Origin: Haemaphysalis longicornis
Taxonomy: Eukaryota; Arthropoda; Arachnida; Ixodida; Ixodidae
Direction: 5' to 3'
Length of the DNA: 64,000 bases
Assembly: GCA_013339765.2 (NCBI GenBank)
Contig: CM023454.1
Coordinates: forward strand, 135,735,399 to 135,799,398
Positions 21,315-30,899 of this stretch are shown piece after piece (within the stretch, counting starts at the first letter, position 1; every line of letters begins with the position of its first letter). The translations under genes and the position numbers were made by a program. Below the pieces are notes generated by a model, which saw only the letters and a list, made by a program, of their open reading frames with translations, made no database searches and was not told the DNA's origin.

Positions 21315-21561
21315 TGTGGGCGTGGGTGAGTACATTCAACGTTAATGAGCACTTGCTTCGCTGTAGGACCCTTATATATGATTTGGCCAATCGCCGTCAG
21401 TTGGTAGGGCCAATCTCTCATCTGTGCATACCCATTATAATCATCATCTGTAGACAATCATCGTCACGGGTGGCTTGTTCTGTCGAGTCACCGGCGGGCG
21501 GATTAAAACCCAGACTGTTGGTACTGCTGCCGACTTGTGTTGGGTCTCACCTCGTCTCACA
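21315..21561 (+). mobile_element. Solo LTR
   Basis: A 247-bp block starts TGTGGGCG and ends GTCTCACA, with a TATA-like box (CTTATATATG) near 21,371, and is bordered on both sides by TA repeats. This is the form left by recombination between the LTRs of one element. No internal sequence is present. It is unrelated to the E1 LTR. Confidence 0.6.
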
Positions 21562-21621
21562 ATATATATATATATATATATAAAATATATATAATTTAAA
21601 ATATATATATATATATATATA
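21562..21621. repeat. (TA)n tract
   Basis: Imperfect TA repeat following the solo LTR. Confidence 0.8.
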
Positions 21622-21962
21622 TATATTACACAGAAATAAGGGTTGGCAGTTAGAAAACCTCGGAAAGCAAAGGGGAGGTTGTGGTAGGTCATTGAAACAG
21701 AAAACAGATAATGTATTTGGAAAGAAAGAAAGAAAGCGGAAAAATATGCCCGCCAGGAGGGATCTGAACCCACGACATCCAGAAACGGATCCCACCAGGC
21801 GGGCATTTTTTCTCCGCGTTGTTTTTTTCTTTCCGAATTCTTTATCTCTTTCAATTACCTACCACAACCTCCCCTTTGCTTTCCGAATTTTTCTTGACTG
21901 CCAATTCTTATTTCTGTGTTATTTCTATGAGCCCCTAATTTCCTGTTCTGATTCGCCCTTGG
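21622..21962. mobile_element. Foldback element with a tRNA-like core
   Basis: The arms at 21,622-21,747 and 21,805-21,950 are inverted copies of each other (CAAAGGGGAGGTTGTGG on the left, CCACAACCTCCCCTTTG on the right). Each arm is homologous to the right arm of the element at 21,965-22,383. The centre is a tRNA-like sequence on the minus strand. The whole unit could fold into one long hairpin. Confidence 0.65.
21748..21804 (-). pseudogene. tRNA-like core lacking the D arm
   Basis: A perfect 7-bp acceptor stem (GCCCGCC with GGCGGGC) encloses a T arm with GGTTCAGATCC and a short remnant of the anticodon arm (TTTCTGGATGTC). The segment is 57 bases, so the D arm and A box are deleted. It is close in sequence to the tRNA-like core at 22,159-22,231. 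Confidence 0.6.
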
Positions 21963-21964
21963 TG

Positions 21965-22383
21965 CCATAGGGAACTTAAGAGGGTTCAACGCTGGTTGAC
22001 CACTCTCGACATGTCGTAGACACTCGAGTCACGGCCCGGGGGTTAAAAAGAAGGTCCCCTTCACCCCGAGAAGTCGGAGTGGCGCTGGCTACCACCCCAA
22101 GCACAGTAAAAAATTACATTGACATAAATACCCCAGAAAGTAGAGGGGAAAAATAGCCCCGCTGGTAGCGTAGTGGTTATCGCACCAGACCGGTATTCTG
22201 GAGGTCGTGGGTTCGGATCCCACCCGGCGGGCATTTTTTCTCTACTTTCTTTCTTTATTTCCAAATTCTTAATCTGTTTCAATTATCTACCACATCCTCC
22301 CCTTTGTTTCCGAGGTTTTCTTGACTGCCAACCCTTATTTCTGTCTTGTTTCAACGAGCCCCTCATTTCCTATTCTTATTCGC
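21965..22383 (+). mobile_element. Repeat element with tRNA-like module, copy 1
   Basis: A left arm of about 180 bases (with GGCGCTGGCTACCACCC and ACCCCAGAAAGT), a tRNA-like module, and a right arm (TTTCTTTCTTT..., ACTGCCAACCC, GAGCCCCTCATTTCC). Both arms are shared with the element at 55,885-56,318, but that copy has a different tRNA-like module. The bases beside the acceptor stem are also inverted (GAAAGTAGAG left, CTCTACTTTC right). The left arm makes a simple Pol III SINE unlikely. Confidence 0.65.
22159..22231 (+). tRNA. tRNA-like module with full cloverleaf potential (probably not functional)
   Basis: The 73 bases fold as a cloverleaf: 7-bp acceptor (CCGCTGG with CCGGCGG), 3-bp D stem, 5-bp anticodon stem (CCAGA/TCTGG), 5-base variable loop and a perfect T stem (GTGGG/CCCAC). 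The A box TAGCGTAGTGG matches the consensus fully; the B box GGTTCGGATCC has one mismatch. Anticodon position reads GGT (Thr) but position 33 is C, not U. Embedded in a repeat, so it is more likely a tRNA-derived module than a gene. Confidence 0.5.
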
Positions 22384-22435
22384 TAAATATCTATATATGT
22401 ATATATATAAATATATATACAGATATTTATGTATA
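22384..22435. repeat. (TA)n tract
   Basis: TA-rich repeat ending at the first base of the LTR at 22,436. Confidence 0.8.
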
Positions 22436-22586
22436 TGTGACGTCACGGAGATGGATTGTGCAGGGTACTTGGCCGGAATGGGAGATTAGCCACCAAGAGA
22501 CGGTGCGGTGCGATAGTGGTGGACGATGAGGAAGAAGTTGTTAATAAAGGGTTCGGTTCGACGGGCGCCATGTCTCCTGCGTTACA
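22436..22586 (+). repeat. 5' LTR of E2a
   Basis: A 151-bp block from TGTGACGTCACGG to GCGTTACA, with an AATAAA signal at 22,543-22,548, preceded directly by TA repeat and followed 20 bases later by the gag frame. No partner LTR was seen, so the boundary is inferred from TG...CA ends and position. Confidence 0.55.
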
Positions 22587-22605
22587 CTAGCCGACAGGAT
22601 TTGCC

Positions 22606-23349
22606 GTGCAACCCCGCATCATGACAACATCCAAGAGAGCCATCACCATCCCCAAGTACTCGGGAGCAAGCGCCGATTTTCCCTTTGACAAGTGGCTCCG
22701 ACTCTTCGAGGTGAAGACTGCGGCCACTGCATGGACCGAGGGAGACAAGTTGTGCCATTTCTCCGATTACCTTGAAGGTGAGGCCTTCCGCTGGTACGTT
22801 ACCGATGTGTTAGACACTGGCACAGCTTGGGAGGACCTCGTTGCATGCATGAGCGAATGGCTCGCAAGCGCCATCGGGGATTCATTCCGTCAGTTCATTC
22901 ATTGTCGCCTGAAATCGGGCCAGAGCATCAAAGAGTATTACGACGAAAAAATGTGTATTGGATGCCTGGCTGACCTGAATGATGCGCACCTTATATCAGG
23001 GCTCATGGGTGGTCTCCCTGATGAAATGGAAATGGCTCTTGCTGTGCTTACTTCATCTACGGCAGCAGCGTGGCTTTCAGCTGCGCTTAGAGTAGAGGCT
23101 GCTTTGCACCGGGCCACGTCGCAGCGCGTTCCACCAGGTGGGCGCGCGCAGATCAATGCACCGAATAGCAAATACCATAAGCGTGCGACCAATCCGCCGG
23201 TACGAGCACACATGTCCGAATGCAGATACTGCGCTGTGGATGGCGTACCACGACAGACGCACTGGCACAGTGAATGCCCACGACGCGCAAGCATTTTTAC
23301 CCTCGCTACCGACCAGGGAAACGATGAGGGCGACACAAAGCTATGTTAA
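22606..23349 (+). CDS. gag: E2a Gag
   Basis: A 247-codon frame, with a good ATG at 22,621 and upstream codons open. The capsid-like region has FPFDKWLRLFEVKTAATAWT, KLCHFSDYLEGEAFRWYV and LKSGQSIKEYYDE. A knuckle-like motif, CRYC...HWHSEC, is near residue 205, with a longer spacing than the usual CCHC. It runs to a stop just before the protease. Confidence 0.75.
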   Translation: MQPRIMTTSKRAITIPKYSGASADFPFDKWLRLFEVKTAATAWTEGDKLCHFSDYLEGEAFRWYVTDVLDTGTAWEDLVACMSEWLASAIGDSFRQFIHCRLKSGQSIKEYYDEKMCIGCLADLNDAHLISGLMGGLPDEMEMALAVLTSSTAAAWLSAALRVEAALHRATSQRVPPGGRAQINAPNSKYHKRATNPPVRAHMSECRYCAVDGVPRQTHWHSECPRRASIFTLATDQGNDEGDTKLC

Positions 23350-23610
23350 TTCAGTTTGATGCACTCATTAACGGGCACCCATTCAGCGCTACTCTCGATA
23401 TCGGAGCCACAATTACCTGCATCAGCGAAGCAGTGCTGACAACCGTTCGCTTGCAAATAATGAGAGATTCATGAATCACTGTAGATCAAGTAGCATCATC
23501 TACCAAAACTTTGGGTCGCTCGCGTCAATCTAAAAGTACAAATCAGAAAAATCGCCAAGGAAATAGAAGCGCACGTTCTGCAAGGAAGGAAGAGCAATCT
23601 ACTTCTTGGC
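23350..23610 (+). pseudogene. pol: E2a protease remnant
   Basis: The active-site region reads ATLDIGATITCISEAVL, so the Asp-Thr-Gly triad is changed to Asp-Ile-Gly. Stops follow near 23,470. The rest of the protease is not recognisable. Confidence 0.55.
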
Positions 23611-24408
23611 TTGGACAGCGCCTGCCTCTTCAACTTGTTTCCAGACCTGGACACCCTCACACTACGCCAAGGAAATGGTGTCCTCCAGTCTCAACGACCA
23701 CAAGTTCGTTACGCGGCGGACAAAAACGCTCGTGTACAGGAACTTCAAGCTTCTTATTTGGGCCACCTAAATGAAACTCAGAGGTCTGCACTTAAGCAAC
23801 TTCTCCACAAGTATGAGAACATTTTTTCCAAATCACAGACTGACATTTGCTGTATCAGTATGGAGATGCATCGCGTCCCCGTCACAAACAACGTCCCGAT
23901 CCGCAGGGCTCCCTATCGATGCTCAGAAGACGATAGCGTCGAAATGGACAGAGAAGTCAGCGACCTTCTCACGCAAGGCGTAATATGGCTGTCTAAGTCC
24001 CCGTACGCTGCCCCGGCACGTCTGGCAGAGAAAAAGGGAGAAGGGCGCACACGTTTCTGCATAGATTACCACAAGCTGAGCGCAGTGACGGTGCCTGACT
24101 ACCAACCCATCCATCGCATTAACGACGTTCTAGACACTCTCGGGAAATCGACGTACTTTTCAACACTAGACATTACATCGGGATACTGGCACGTCAAGAT
24201 GCACCCGGAAGACATTCCGAAAACAACCTTTGTGACACGTACCGGTCACTACGAATGGCTTGTTATGCCTTTCGATCTCCGGAACGCCCGAGCCACTTTT
24301 GAGCGGGCTGTCAAGTCCATCCTGGCAAAACACCGCTTAGCGCACGTCACAAACTACTTCGATCATATTGTGGTGTATTCTGACACGTTTTGCGACCATC
24401 TGAAGAGT
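23611..24408 (+). pseudogene. pol: E2a reverse transcriptase, truncated and active-site mutant
   Basis: An open frame of RT: PIRRAPYRCSEDD, SPYAAPARLAEKKGEG, RFCIDYHKLSAVTVPDY, FSTLDITSGYWHVKM, MPFDLRNARATFERAV and NYFDHIVVYSD. The catalytic Asp pair reads Asp-His. RT stops after CDHLK at the junction with E2b; no thumb, RNase H or integrase follows. Confidence 0.8.
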
Positions 24409-24410
24409 CG

Positions 24411-25345
24411 CGGATCCAGAAACCCAATGAAACCGTGTCTATGTTTACGGAAGACTAGGCGCGGTTGTTCATCAGGGCTGACCCTAAAATGTCACAGCCG
24501 AGGAAGCTGCGATACCTGATGCACGGCGTTAAAGAACAGCTTTTCGCAGGTCTCGTACGAAACCCTCCTCGCACGGTTAAAGACTTCGTCAGGGAGGCAA
24601 CAGCCATCGAGCGAGCCCTGCAAGAGAGATGCCGGCAGTTCAAGCGCGTGAACGGCACTTCGTTCGGTACTCCTGGCGCCCTAACAAGTATGGCCAATGA
24701 CACAACCCTTCGAGACATCATCAATTCAATTGTACGAGAAGAGCTGCAATTGAGTGGGATTTACGGGCTGGAACCTGCGCCTGCTTCGGTTGCTGATATG
24801 GTTAGCCAAGAGATGCGAGAAGCGCTTTTGATAGCCGAGCAGCAGGTACAGCCGCCACAGGCGAGTTATGTAACAGCTCTCCGTCGCCAGCTGCCCATCG
24901 CACACACGCTACTGCCGCCCCTGGCGCCTCGAACCGACCCCCGACTCCAGAGAGCAGATTCCGCACGAACTCTCGGTACCAACAACAGAGTTCGTATGGA
25001 ACGCAGGTGCGCAAGACGGACGTTTGGCGCGATGACAACAACCAGCCACTGTGCTATCATTGTGGCGAGGCAGGCCACGTTTACCGCCGTTGCCCGTACC
25101 GTGAAATTGGGCTTCGTGGCTTTTCACCCGCCGCCTCACGACCTCGCTTCGGCCAAAGACCTGCAGAATTCGAAGCTTACCTTGCTGCCAGACAAAGTCC
25201 CGCGCCGATCCTCCGACGTTCGCAGTCACGTCCCCCGCCGATCCTCCGACGTTCACAGTCACCGTCTAGCGGCTCGTCACCTGACCGTCGAGACCCCCGA
25301 GGACCGCGGCGTGAAAGATCCCCTAGCCCTGGGCGGGAAATATAA
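24411..25345 (+). pseudogene. gag: E2b Gag, 5'-truncated with stop and frameshift
   Basis: Capsid C-terminal residues (RADPKMSQPRKLRYLMHGVK, PPRTVKDFVREATAIERAL) are in one frame with a stop at 24,456. The knuckle CYHCGEAGHVYRRC is in another frame (about 25,050). The basic tail carries a tandem 33-bp duplication (25,196-25,262) encoding PILRRSQS twice and ends SPSPGREI at 25,345. The pol frame overlaps in -1, as in E1. Confidence 0.75.
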
Positions 25346-25359
25346 CCGTCGCAACTTCA

Positions 25360-26145
25360 GGAGGCACGGCTGCTACCGGCAGGCCTTGGCAAGACCTTCG
25401 AAAACCAACTACGCCGCCGACCGAAGACACGACCTCGCCAATACGACAAACGATGACCTCGTCGACCGAACACGCAGCGTCCCCAGCAGAACACGCGACC
25501 TTGCCGACAGCACCCACTATCCCGCCGACGGGAGCCACGACGTCGCCGTCTGACCACACGGCGAGTAGAATAAGTATCACTGAAATTGGCACCGCGCACA
25601 TTTTAATCTCTATAGACGGGTACCAATTAACTGCTTTAGTCGACACTGGTGCGGACTACTCCGTAATCAGCTAATTACTGGCTGATCGCCTAAGAAAAGT
25701 AAAGACACCGTGGTTCGGGCTCCAGGTTAGATCGGCTGGTGGTCACCTGATGACGCCTGTGGGCAAATGTACCGCCAGGATTGGCATCGGCGACTCCGAG
25801 TTCTTTGAAAGTTTTGTCGTCCTCCCCGAGTTCTGCAAGGATTTAATTCTAGGAATGGACTTCTTAAGCGAGCCCAACGCGGTCATCGACGTTGGGGAAC
25901 GCTCCATTAAGTTTGCCGCGAGCAATCGCCGCCCAGAACATGGAGTAGGCCGTGCGCCGTTGCGTGTTATCGACGATGATGTGAACGTGCCGCCGCGGTC
26001 CTGCAAGATAGTTTCTGTGATGTGTGATGTTCGCTGTACCGTCGATGGTATCACCGAGCTTATGGACACCCTATTGCTGAATCACGACATCGCAGTTGCT
26101 CGAGGCGTGCTGCACCTCACCGAGGACGTGCGGAATTATTGCTGA
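25360..26145 (+). pseudogene. pol: E2b protease and linker with a stop
   Basis: The Thr/Ser/Pro-rich pol N-terminus leads to the active site ALVDTGADYSVIS, directly followed by a TAA at 25,672-25,674. It then continues in frame with GKCTARIGIGDSEFF and LILGMDFLSEPNAVID, and a linker to 26,145. Active-site residues are intact; the stop is the main lesion. Confidence 0.75.
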
Positions 26146-26326
26146 CCAATTGTGGCACGGAACGCCGCCACGTCGCTAAGGGTGCCACCGTTGCTTACTT
26201 CGAGGATATCGCGGTCAACAATGACTGATTTGTATTAGAAGGCACCGAACCTGGCGAAGGCGCTCCCGATCCTATCTTGACATCAATTCGAGCTTACCTC
26301 ACGCGGAGCAGCGATTCCTTCGTGAG

Positions 26327-27568
26327 TTGCTAATGAGCTTCAAAGGCTGTTTTTCATCATCGTCTGCTGTGCGTCAAACACCACTGACGAAGCATCGCCT
26401 CATTGCTGCCGACGCTAACAGACGAATTCGGCAAAACAAGTATCGTGTATGTACCAAGGATCGCGACGCCATCCGAAGCCAAGTAGAACAGATGTTGCGA
26501 GACGACGTTATCCAGCCATCTCGGAGTCCGTGGGCGTCCCCCGTGGTTTTGGTAGGAAAGGACGGGACATTACGATTCTGCGTGGATTACAGGAAGCTGA
26601 ACCAAGTCAGAAAAAAGGGCGTGTACCCACTCTCGCGGATCGACGACTCCTTCGACAGGCTTCGTTATGCCCGTTACTTTTCATCGATGGATTTGAAAAG
26701 TGGGTATTGGCAAATTGAGGTTGATGAGCGCGACCGCGAGAAGACCGCCTTCATAACACCAGATGGTCTTTATGAGTTTAAGGTTCTCCCTTTTGGGCTG
26801 TGTTCCGCACCTGCCACATTTCAAAGGATGGTTGACACAGTTTTATCTGACTTGAAGAGGCAGACGTGCTTGGTTTATCTCGACGATGTCATCGTGTTTG
26901 CACCCACATTTGAGGAACACTTGCGACGGCTATCTTCCGTTCTTCAGGCCATTCGATCGGCCGGTCTCACGCTGAAAAGAGAAAAATGTCATTTTTGGAT
27001 ACCATGAGCTACTTTTCTTGGGCCATGTTGTCAGCCACGCCGGTGTCAAACCCGATCCCGAGAAGATAGCAGCGGTGACCAAATCCCCCACCCCTGCGGA
27101 GAAAAAGGCGGTTCGACGATTTTTAGGGCTTTGTTCCTATTACCGCAGGTTTATAGAAAACTTCTCAAACATCGCGGCCCCGTTAACCTCCCTCACCCGT
27201 AATAATATCACCTTCCATTGAGGTTTCGCTTACAAATGCCGCCGGTACTCGCCCACTTTGACGACGAAGCTGCGACCAAGGTCCATACAGACGCTAGTAA
27301 CGTCGGTCTTGGAGCTGTACTTGTACAGCCGCAAGACGGTGCTGACAGAGTCGTCGTGTATGCAAGCCGAAACCTTTCTCGGGCGGAGACCAACTATTCG
27401 GAAAGAGAAAAAGAATGCCTGGCAGTTGTATCGGCGGTCATGAAATTTCGTCCCTACCTCTACGACCGCCCTTTCCAAGTAGTAGGCGACCACCACTACC
27501 TCTGTTGGATGGCCAATTTAAAGAACCCCACGGGACGTTTAGCTCGCTGGTGCCTCCGACTTCAGTAG
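26327..27568 (+). pseudogene. pol: E2b reverse transcriptase and RNase H
   Basis: RT is open for 227 codons: KYRVCTKDRDAIRSQVEQML, SPWASPVVLVGKDG, RFCVDYRKLNQV, FSSMDLKSGYWQIEV, LPFGLCSAPATFQRM and LVYLDDVIVF. The thumb (27,018-27,221) and RNase H (VHTDASNVGLGAVL, REKECLAVVSA, VVGDHHYLCWM) follow in other frames. The final Asp sits in GDHH where the family has TDHH. A stop at 27,567 ends the segment. Confidence 0.85.
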
Positions 27569-27580
27569 TTCGACCTAACG

Positions 27581-28965
27581 GTGATTTATAAGTACGGAAA
27601 CCAACACTCTGACACTGACTGCCTTTCACGAGCGCCAGTCGAGCACGCCGACAATGAAAAAGATGATGACGACACGGCCTTCCTCCGAGCGCTGGACGCT
27701 ACCATCTGGTCTCAGCAACAGATGGAGGACGAGGAGTTGCGGCCCCTTTTAGAATTTTTACAAGGCTGGAATAACAACTTTCCCAGGCCTTTCGCCCATC
27801 AGCGGGTTGAAGTTCTTCAGCTTGCGCAGCAACATCCTTTACAAGCGAAACTTTGCTCCTTGAGGAAGGGACAACCTCCTAGTTGTCCCGCGTGTCTTCA
27901 AACTGAAATACTACGGGCGTGCCACGACGACCCAGCGGCCGGCCACCCTGGTTACGCTCGGACGACGTCCAGGATAAAACAGAATTATTACTGGCCGAAC
28001 CTTGTCGCCACCATGAAGCAGTGCATACGGACGTGCCGTGAATGCCAACGACGCAAGACTCCGCAAGGCCGACCAGCTGGATAACTGTAGCCGGTTCAAG
28101 TACCGAAAAGACCATTTGAGCAGATAGGCATGAATTTCTTGGGACCCTTTGCAACCTTTCACGCAGGCAACAAGTGGATAATTGTCGCCACCGACTATTT
28201 AACTCGGTACGCAGAAACGAAAGCGCTTCAGCTCTGCAGAGCACTCTCCGTGGCCCAGTTTTTCATTGAAAACATCGTTCTGCGCAACGGCGCCCCGTCG
28301 ATTCTTATTACTGACAGGGGAGCCGCGTTCAATGCCGACCTTGTACGCGCCATAACGAACCTCACAGGTACCCCCCACCGGCAATCAACAGCTTACCACC
28401 CACAAACGAACAGCCTGACCGAGCGGTTGAACAAAACCCTTGCTGACATGCTGAGCATGTACGCTGATGTGGAACACAAATGCTGGGACGAAGTTCTTCC
28501 TTATGTTACATCTGCTCATAACACCGCCCGGCAAGAAACAACGCGCATGACAAACGTTTGCACTTGTCACTGGACGCGAGGCAGAAACCATGCTTGATGC
28601 AATGCTGCCTCACGATGACGGCGACGGCGACGAGGACGTCCAGAGTTTCATCCAGAAAGCCGAAGAAGCGCGGCAGCTAGCGTACCACCGAATCACAAAA
28701 CAGCAGCTTCAGGATTCTCTCCAGTACAACGCCCGCCACAGGCCACGCCGCTTTCGAACCTGGCGACCGTGTGTGGGTGTGGACCCCAATAAGATGTCGA
28801 GGGCTGTCGGAGAAACTTCTAAAGCGTTACTTCGGTCCCTACCGTGTCCTTCAACAACTTAACGACGTCAGTTTCACCGTGGTTCCCGAAGACTGCACTT
28901 CAACGAGACGGCGTCGCTTGTGCCCGGACGTAGTGCACGTATTGCGCATGAAACCTTATTTTTGA
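27581..28965 (+). pseudogene. pol: E2b integrase with first catalytic Asp changed
   Basis: Zinc-binding N-terminus (ACHDDPAAGHPG, CIRTCRECQRRK), then a stop. Core: GMNFLGPF where the family has MDLLGPF, so the first catalytic Asp is Asn; the second (ILITDRGAAF) and the Glu (NSLTERLNKTLADML) are kept. A frameshift near 28,560 precedes the C-terminal GPY/F domain (LLKRYFGPYRVLQQLNDVSF) and VVHVLRMKPYF at the end. Confidence 0.8.
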
Positions 28966-29006
28966 AGAACATAACACACCCACGCAGGTTGTCCGTATGT
29001 CCACAT

Positions 29007-29045
29007 AAGCATCGGGACGATGCTTCCTTTGGAAGGGGGGATAAA
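29007..29045 (+). promoter_or_regulatory. E2b hairpin plus polypurine tract
   Basis: GCATCG-GGA-CGATGC (29,009-29,023) within a longer AAGC...GCTT palindrome precedes the PPT GGAAGGGGGG (29,031-29,040), which ends five bases before the LTR. Same 6-3-6 architecture as in E1, with a T-A pair in place of C-G in each arm. Confidence 0.75.
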
Positions 29046-29260
29046 TGTCACGTGTTTGATCGGCGCCAAGAGACGACTGTGAGGGCGAAGAAGTGGTTGA
29101 GTGCGCGTGCTGTCTCATCATTGTCATTCAGAGCTCTGGCGCTCGCGCTGGGCACCCTGTGCTCGAGCTATCCCACTAAAGATGCTCCGGCAGCTTGGCT
29201 GACCCGGTCGTCTCCTTCAAGGATCCCGGCTCAGCATCTGCGTGTTTATAGTACGCGACA
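29046..29260 (+). repeat. 3' LTR of E2b
   Basis: A 215-bp block from TGTCACGTG to ACGCGACA, defined by the PPT on its left and a TA tract on its right. No second copy is present because the 5' end of the element is missing. Confidence 0.7.
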
Positions 29261-29276
29261 ATATATATATATATAT

Positions 29277-29519
29277 TGCGACGGACGTAACAAACTAGAT
29301 GAAGGCTTTATTTACAAGTCATGCGGAGCCACAGGCAAGACGTGGTACCACAGACGCCGGTCAGCACCGTGCCGGGGAAAACACTTCTTCGCCCTCCTCT
29401 TCTACGTGCCAGCATACCCCCTGGATCCCGTTCCACTGGGACATACCCTACACAGGCGATTGACTACCTACTAACGTAACAGACAACCTAGTGATTGTCC
29501 TGTACCTGACACTGTAACA
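29277..29519 (-). repeat. 3' LTR of E3
   Basis: 243 bp; on the minus strand it begins TGTTACAGTG and ends CGTCCGTCGCA. The PPT (minus strand ACGGGGGGAAAT) lies directly upstream at 29,520-29,531. An AATAAA is present on the minus strand near 29,310. No 6-3-6 hairpin was seen before this PPT. Confidence 0.85.
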
Positions 29520-29554
29520 ATTTCCCCCCGTGGAGACGAAGCGCACCGAGAGAG

Positions 29555-30880
29555 TTAAGGAGTGCGGCTATGACAACGCTTCAGCCGAGCTACATGCACG
29601 ACCTGGGACTTGCGGGAGCGACGGTCCTGGGCAGTAACTTTTGCGATCACATAGTTCACGGCACTCAGCTGAGACAGCACTACAAAGGGGCCAGAGTACG
29701 TAGGCAAAAACTTTTGGTAGCGGCCTCGTTGGCGAACTGGAGTCCACAACCAAACCAGTTCGCCCGGGTAGTAGGAGACTGGTGGGTGGCGCTGATCGTA
29801 GCGTGCTTTGGTTCGCCCCTGGGAGCTGAGGGTGCGCAGTCGAGCCAGTCGACGGGCTTCTTCAGCGAGGCACAAAGTCTCAGCCAGCGACATATCTTTA
29901 CGTGAGGAGAATGGAAAGATGGTGTCTAGGAAGCTTTGAGGAAGGCGGACGTACAGAAGGAAGAACGGAGAATAGCCTGTGACCTCTTGTTCGGCGGTAT
30001 TGTACGCGTAGGTTATGAATGGAAGAACAGTGTCCCAATTGTTTTGTTCTGAATTGATGCACATAGACAGCATGTTAGTTAGCGTGCGGTTTGTGCGTTC
30101 AGTGAGTCCGTCCGTCTGCGGGTTGTATGGTGTGGAATGTCGATATTTCGGAGCCACAAAGCCGAAAAGAAGCGCTTCCACGGACGTCCGCGTAAACTAG
30201 CGGCCACGGTCACTGATTACAACGCGAGGAGCTCCATGGCGTTAGAATGACACGGATCAAGAGGAAAGATGCGACATCCGCGGCCGTTGCAGTGCAAAGA
30301 GAAGCAGTCTCAACGTAGCGGGTAATAAATCCACACAGACGATGATCCAAGGGTGACCTGCCTTGGACTTCGGTAGGGGCCCCACCAGATCAATACCCAC
30401 TTTGTCAAAGGGCGACATGGGAGGATTCACCGGTTGCAAAGGGCCCGGAGACGGAGACGTAGGACGCTTGTAACGCTGGCATTGAGGGCAGCTGGTGACA
30501 TATTTCTGCGCTGCTGTCTGCATACGAGGCCACTAGAAGCGTTCCCGAAGCTGATGTAGGGTGCGGGAAAGGCCAAAGTGACCTGATGTTACGTCGTCGT
30601 GCATTGCGCGGAGAACCAGATGTCGGAGCTTAGCGGGGACGACAAGAAGCAAACGCGCGCCATCAGCAGAGTAATTCTTCTTGAACAGAAAGCCGTCGCG
30701 GACAATAAAGGGTGTCGACATTGTGTCCTCCGCGGTTGCAAAAAGCCTGCGCAGCATTGCATCTTTCTGTTGTTCGGCCCGAAAAAGTGGGGCGTCTGGG
30801 AATTCTGGTGACACGGAAGCCAGACAGTCCTCGAAAGTGTCGTCGTCGGTCGATGTGCCCGGTTGAGGTAAGCGGGACAA
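29555..30880 (-). pseudogene. pol: E3 integrase
   Basis: Minus-strand order: MHDDVTSGHFG (His pair), CPQCQRYK (Cys pair), GIDLVGPL (first Asp), VISDRGR followed by a stop near 30,200 (second Asp), GLTERTNRTLTNML (Glu) and the C-terminal GPFVVLSQLSAVNYVI and VVHVARLK. Catalytic residues are kept; breaks lie near 30,530, 30,260 and 30,200. Confidence 0.8.
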
Positions 30881-30899
30881 ACAGTCCGCATCGGTATGA

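Larger units (their letters stand above)
22436..24408 (+). mobile_element. Ty3/gypsy element E2a (Mag-like), 3'-truncated
   Basis: LTR, gag, protease and the first part of RT, then an abrupt change at about 24,408 into the gag of an unrelated element (E2b). The RT type and the simple gag suggest a Mag-like lineage (inference). There is no 3' half. Confidence 0.7.
24409..29260 (+). mobile_element. Ty3/gypsy element E2b, 5'-truncated
   Basis: Starts inside gag (IQKPNETV) and continues through protease, RT, RNase H, integrase, a hairpin-PPT and a 3' LTR. The 5' LTR and most of the capsid are missing. Together with E2a it looks superficially like one LTR-to-LTR element, but the two LTRs are unrelated. 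Confidence 0.8.

Noticed and set aside
22159..22231. A functional tRNA-Thr(GGT) gene.
   Set aside because: It folds well but lacks U33, lies inside a repeated element, and its relatives are clearly degraded.
22436..29260. A single full-length 6.8-kb gypsy element.
   Set aside because: The two end LTRs are unrelated and the RT/gag switch at 24,408 shows two different elements.
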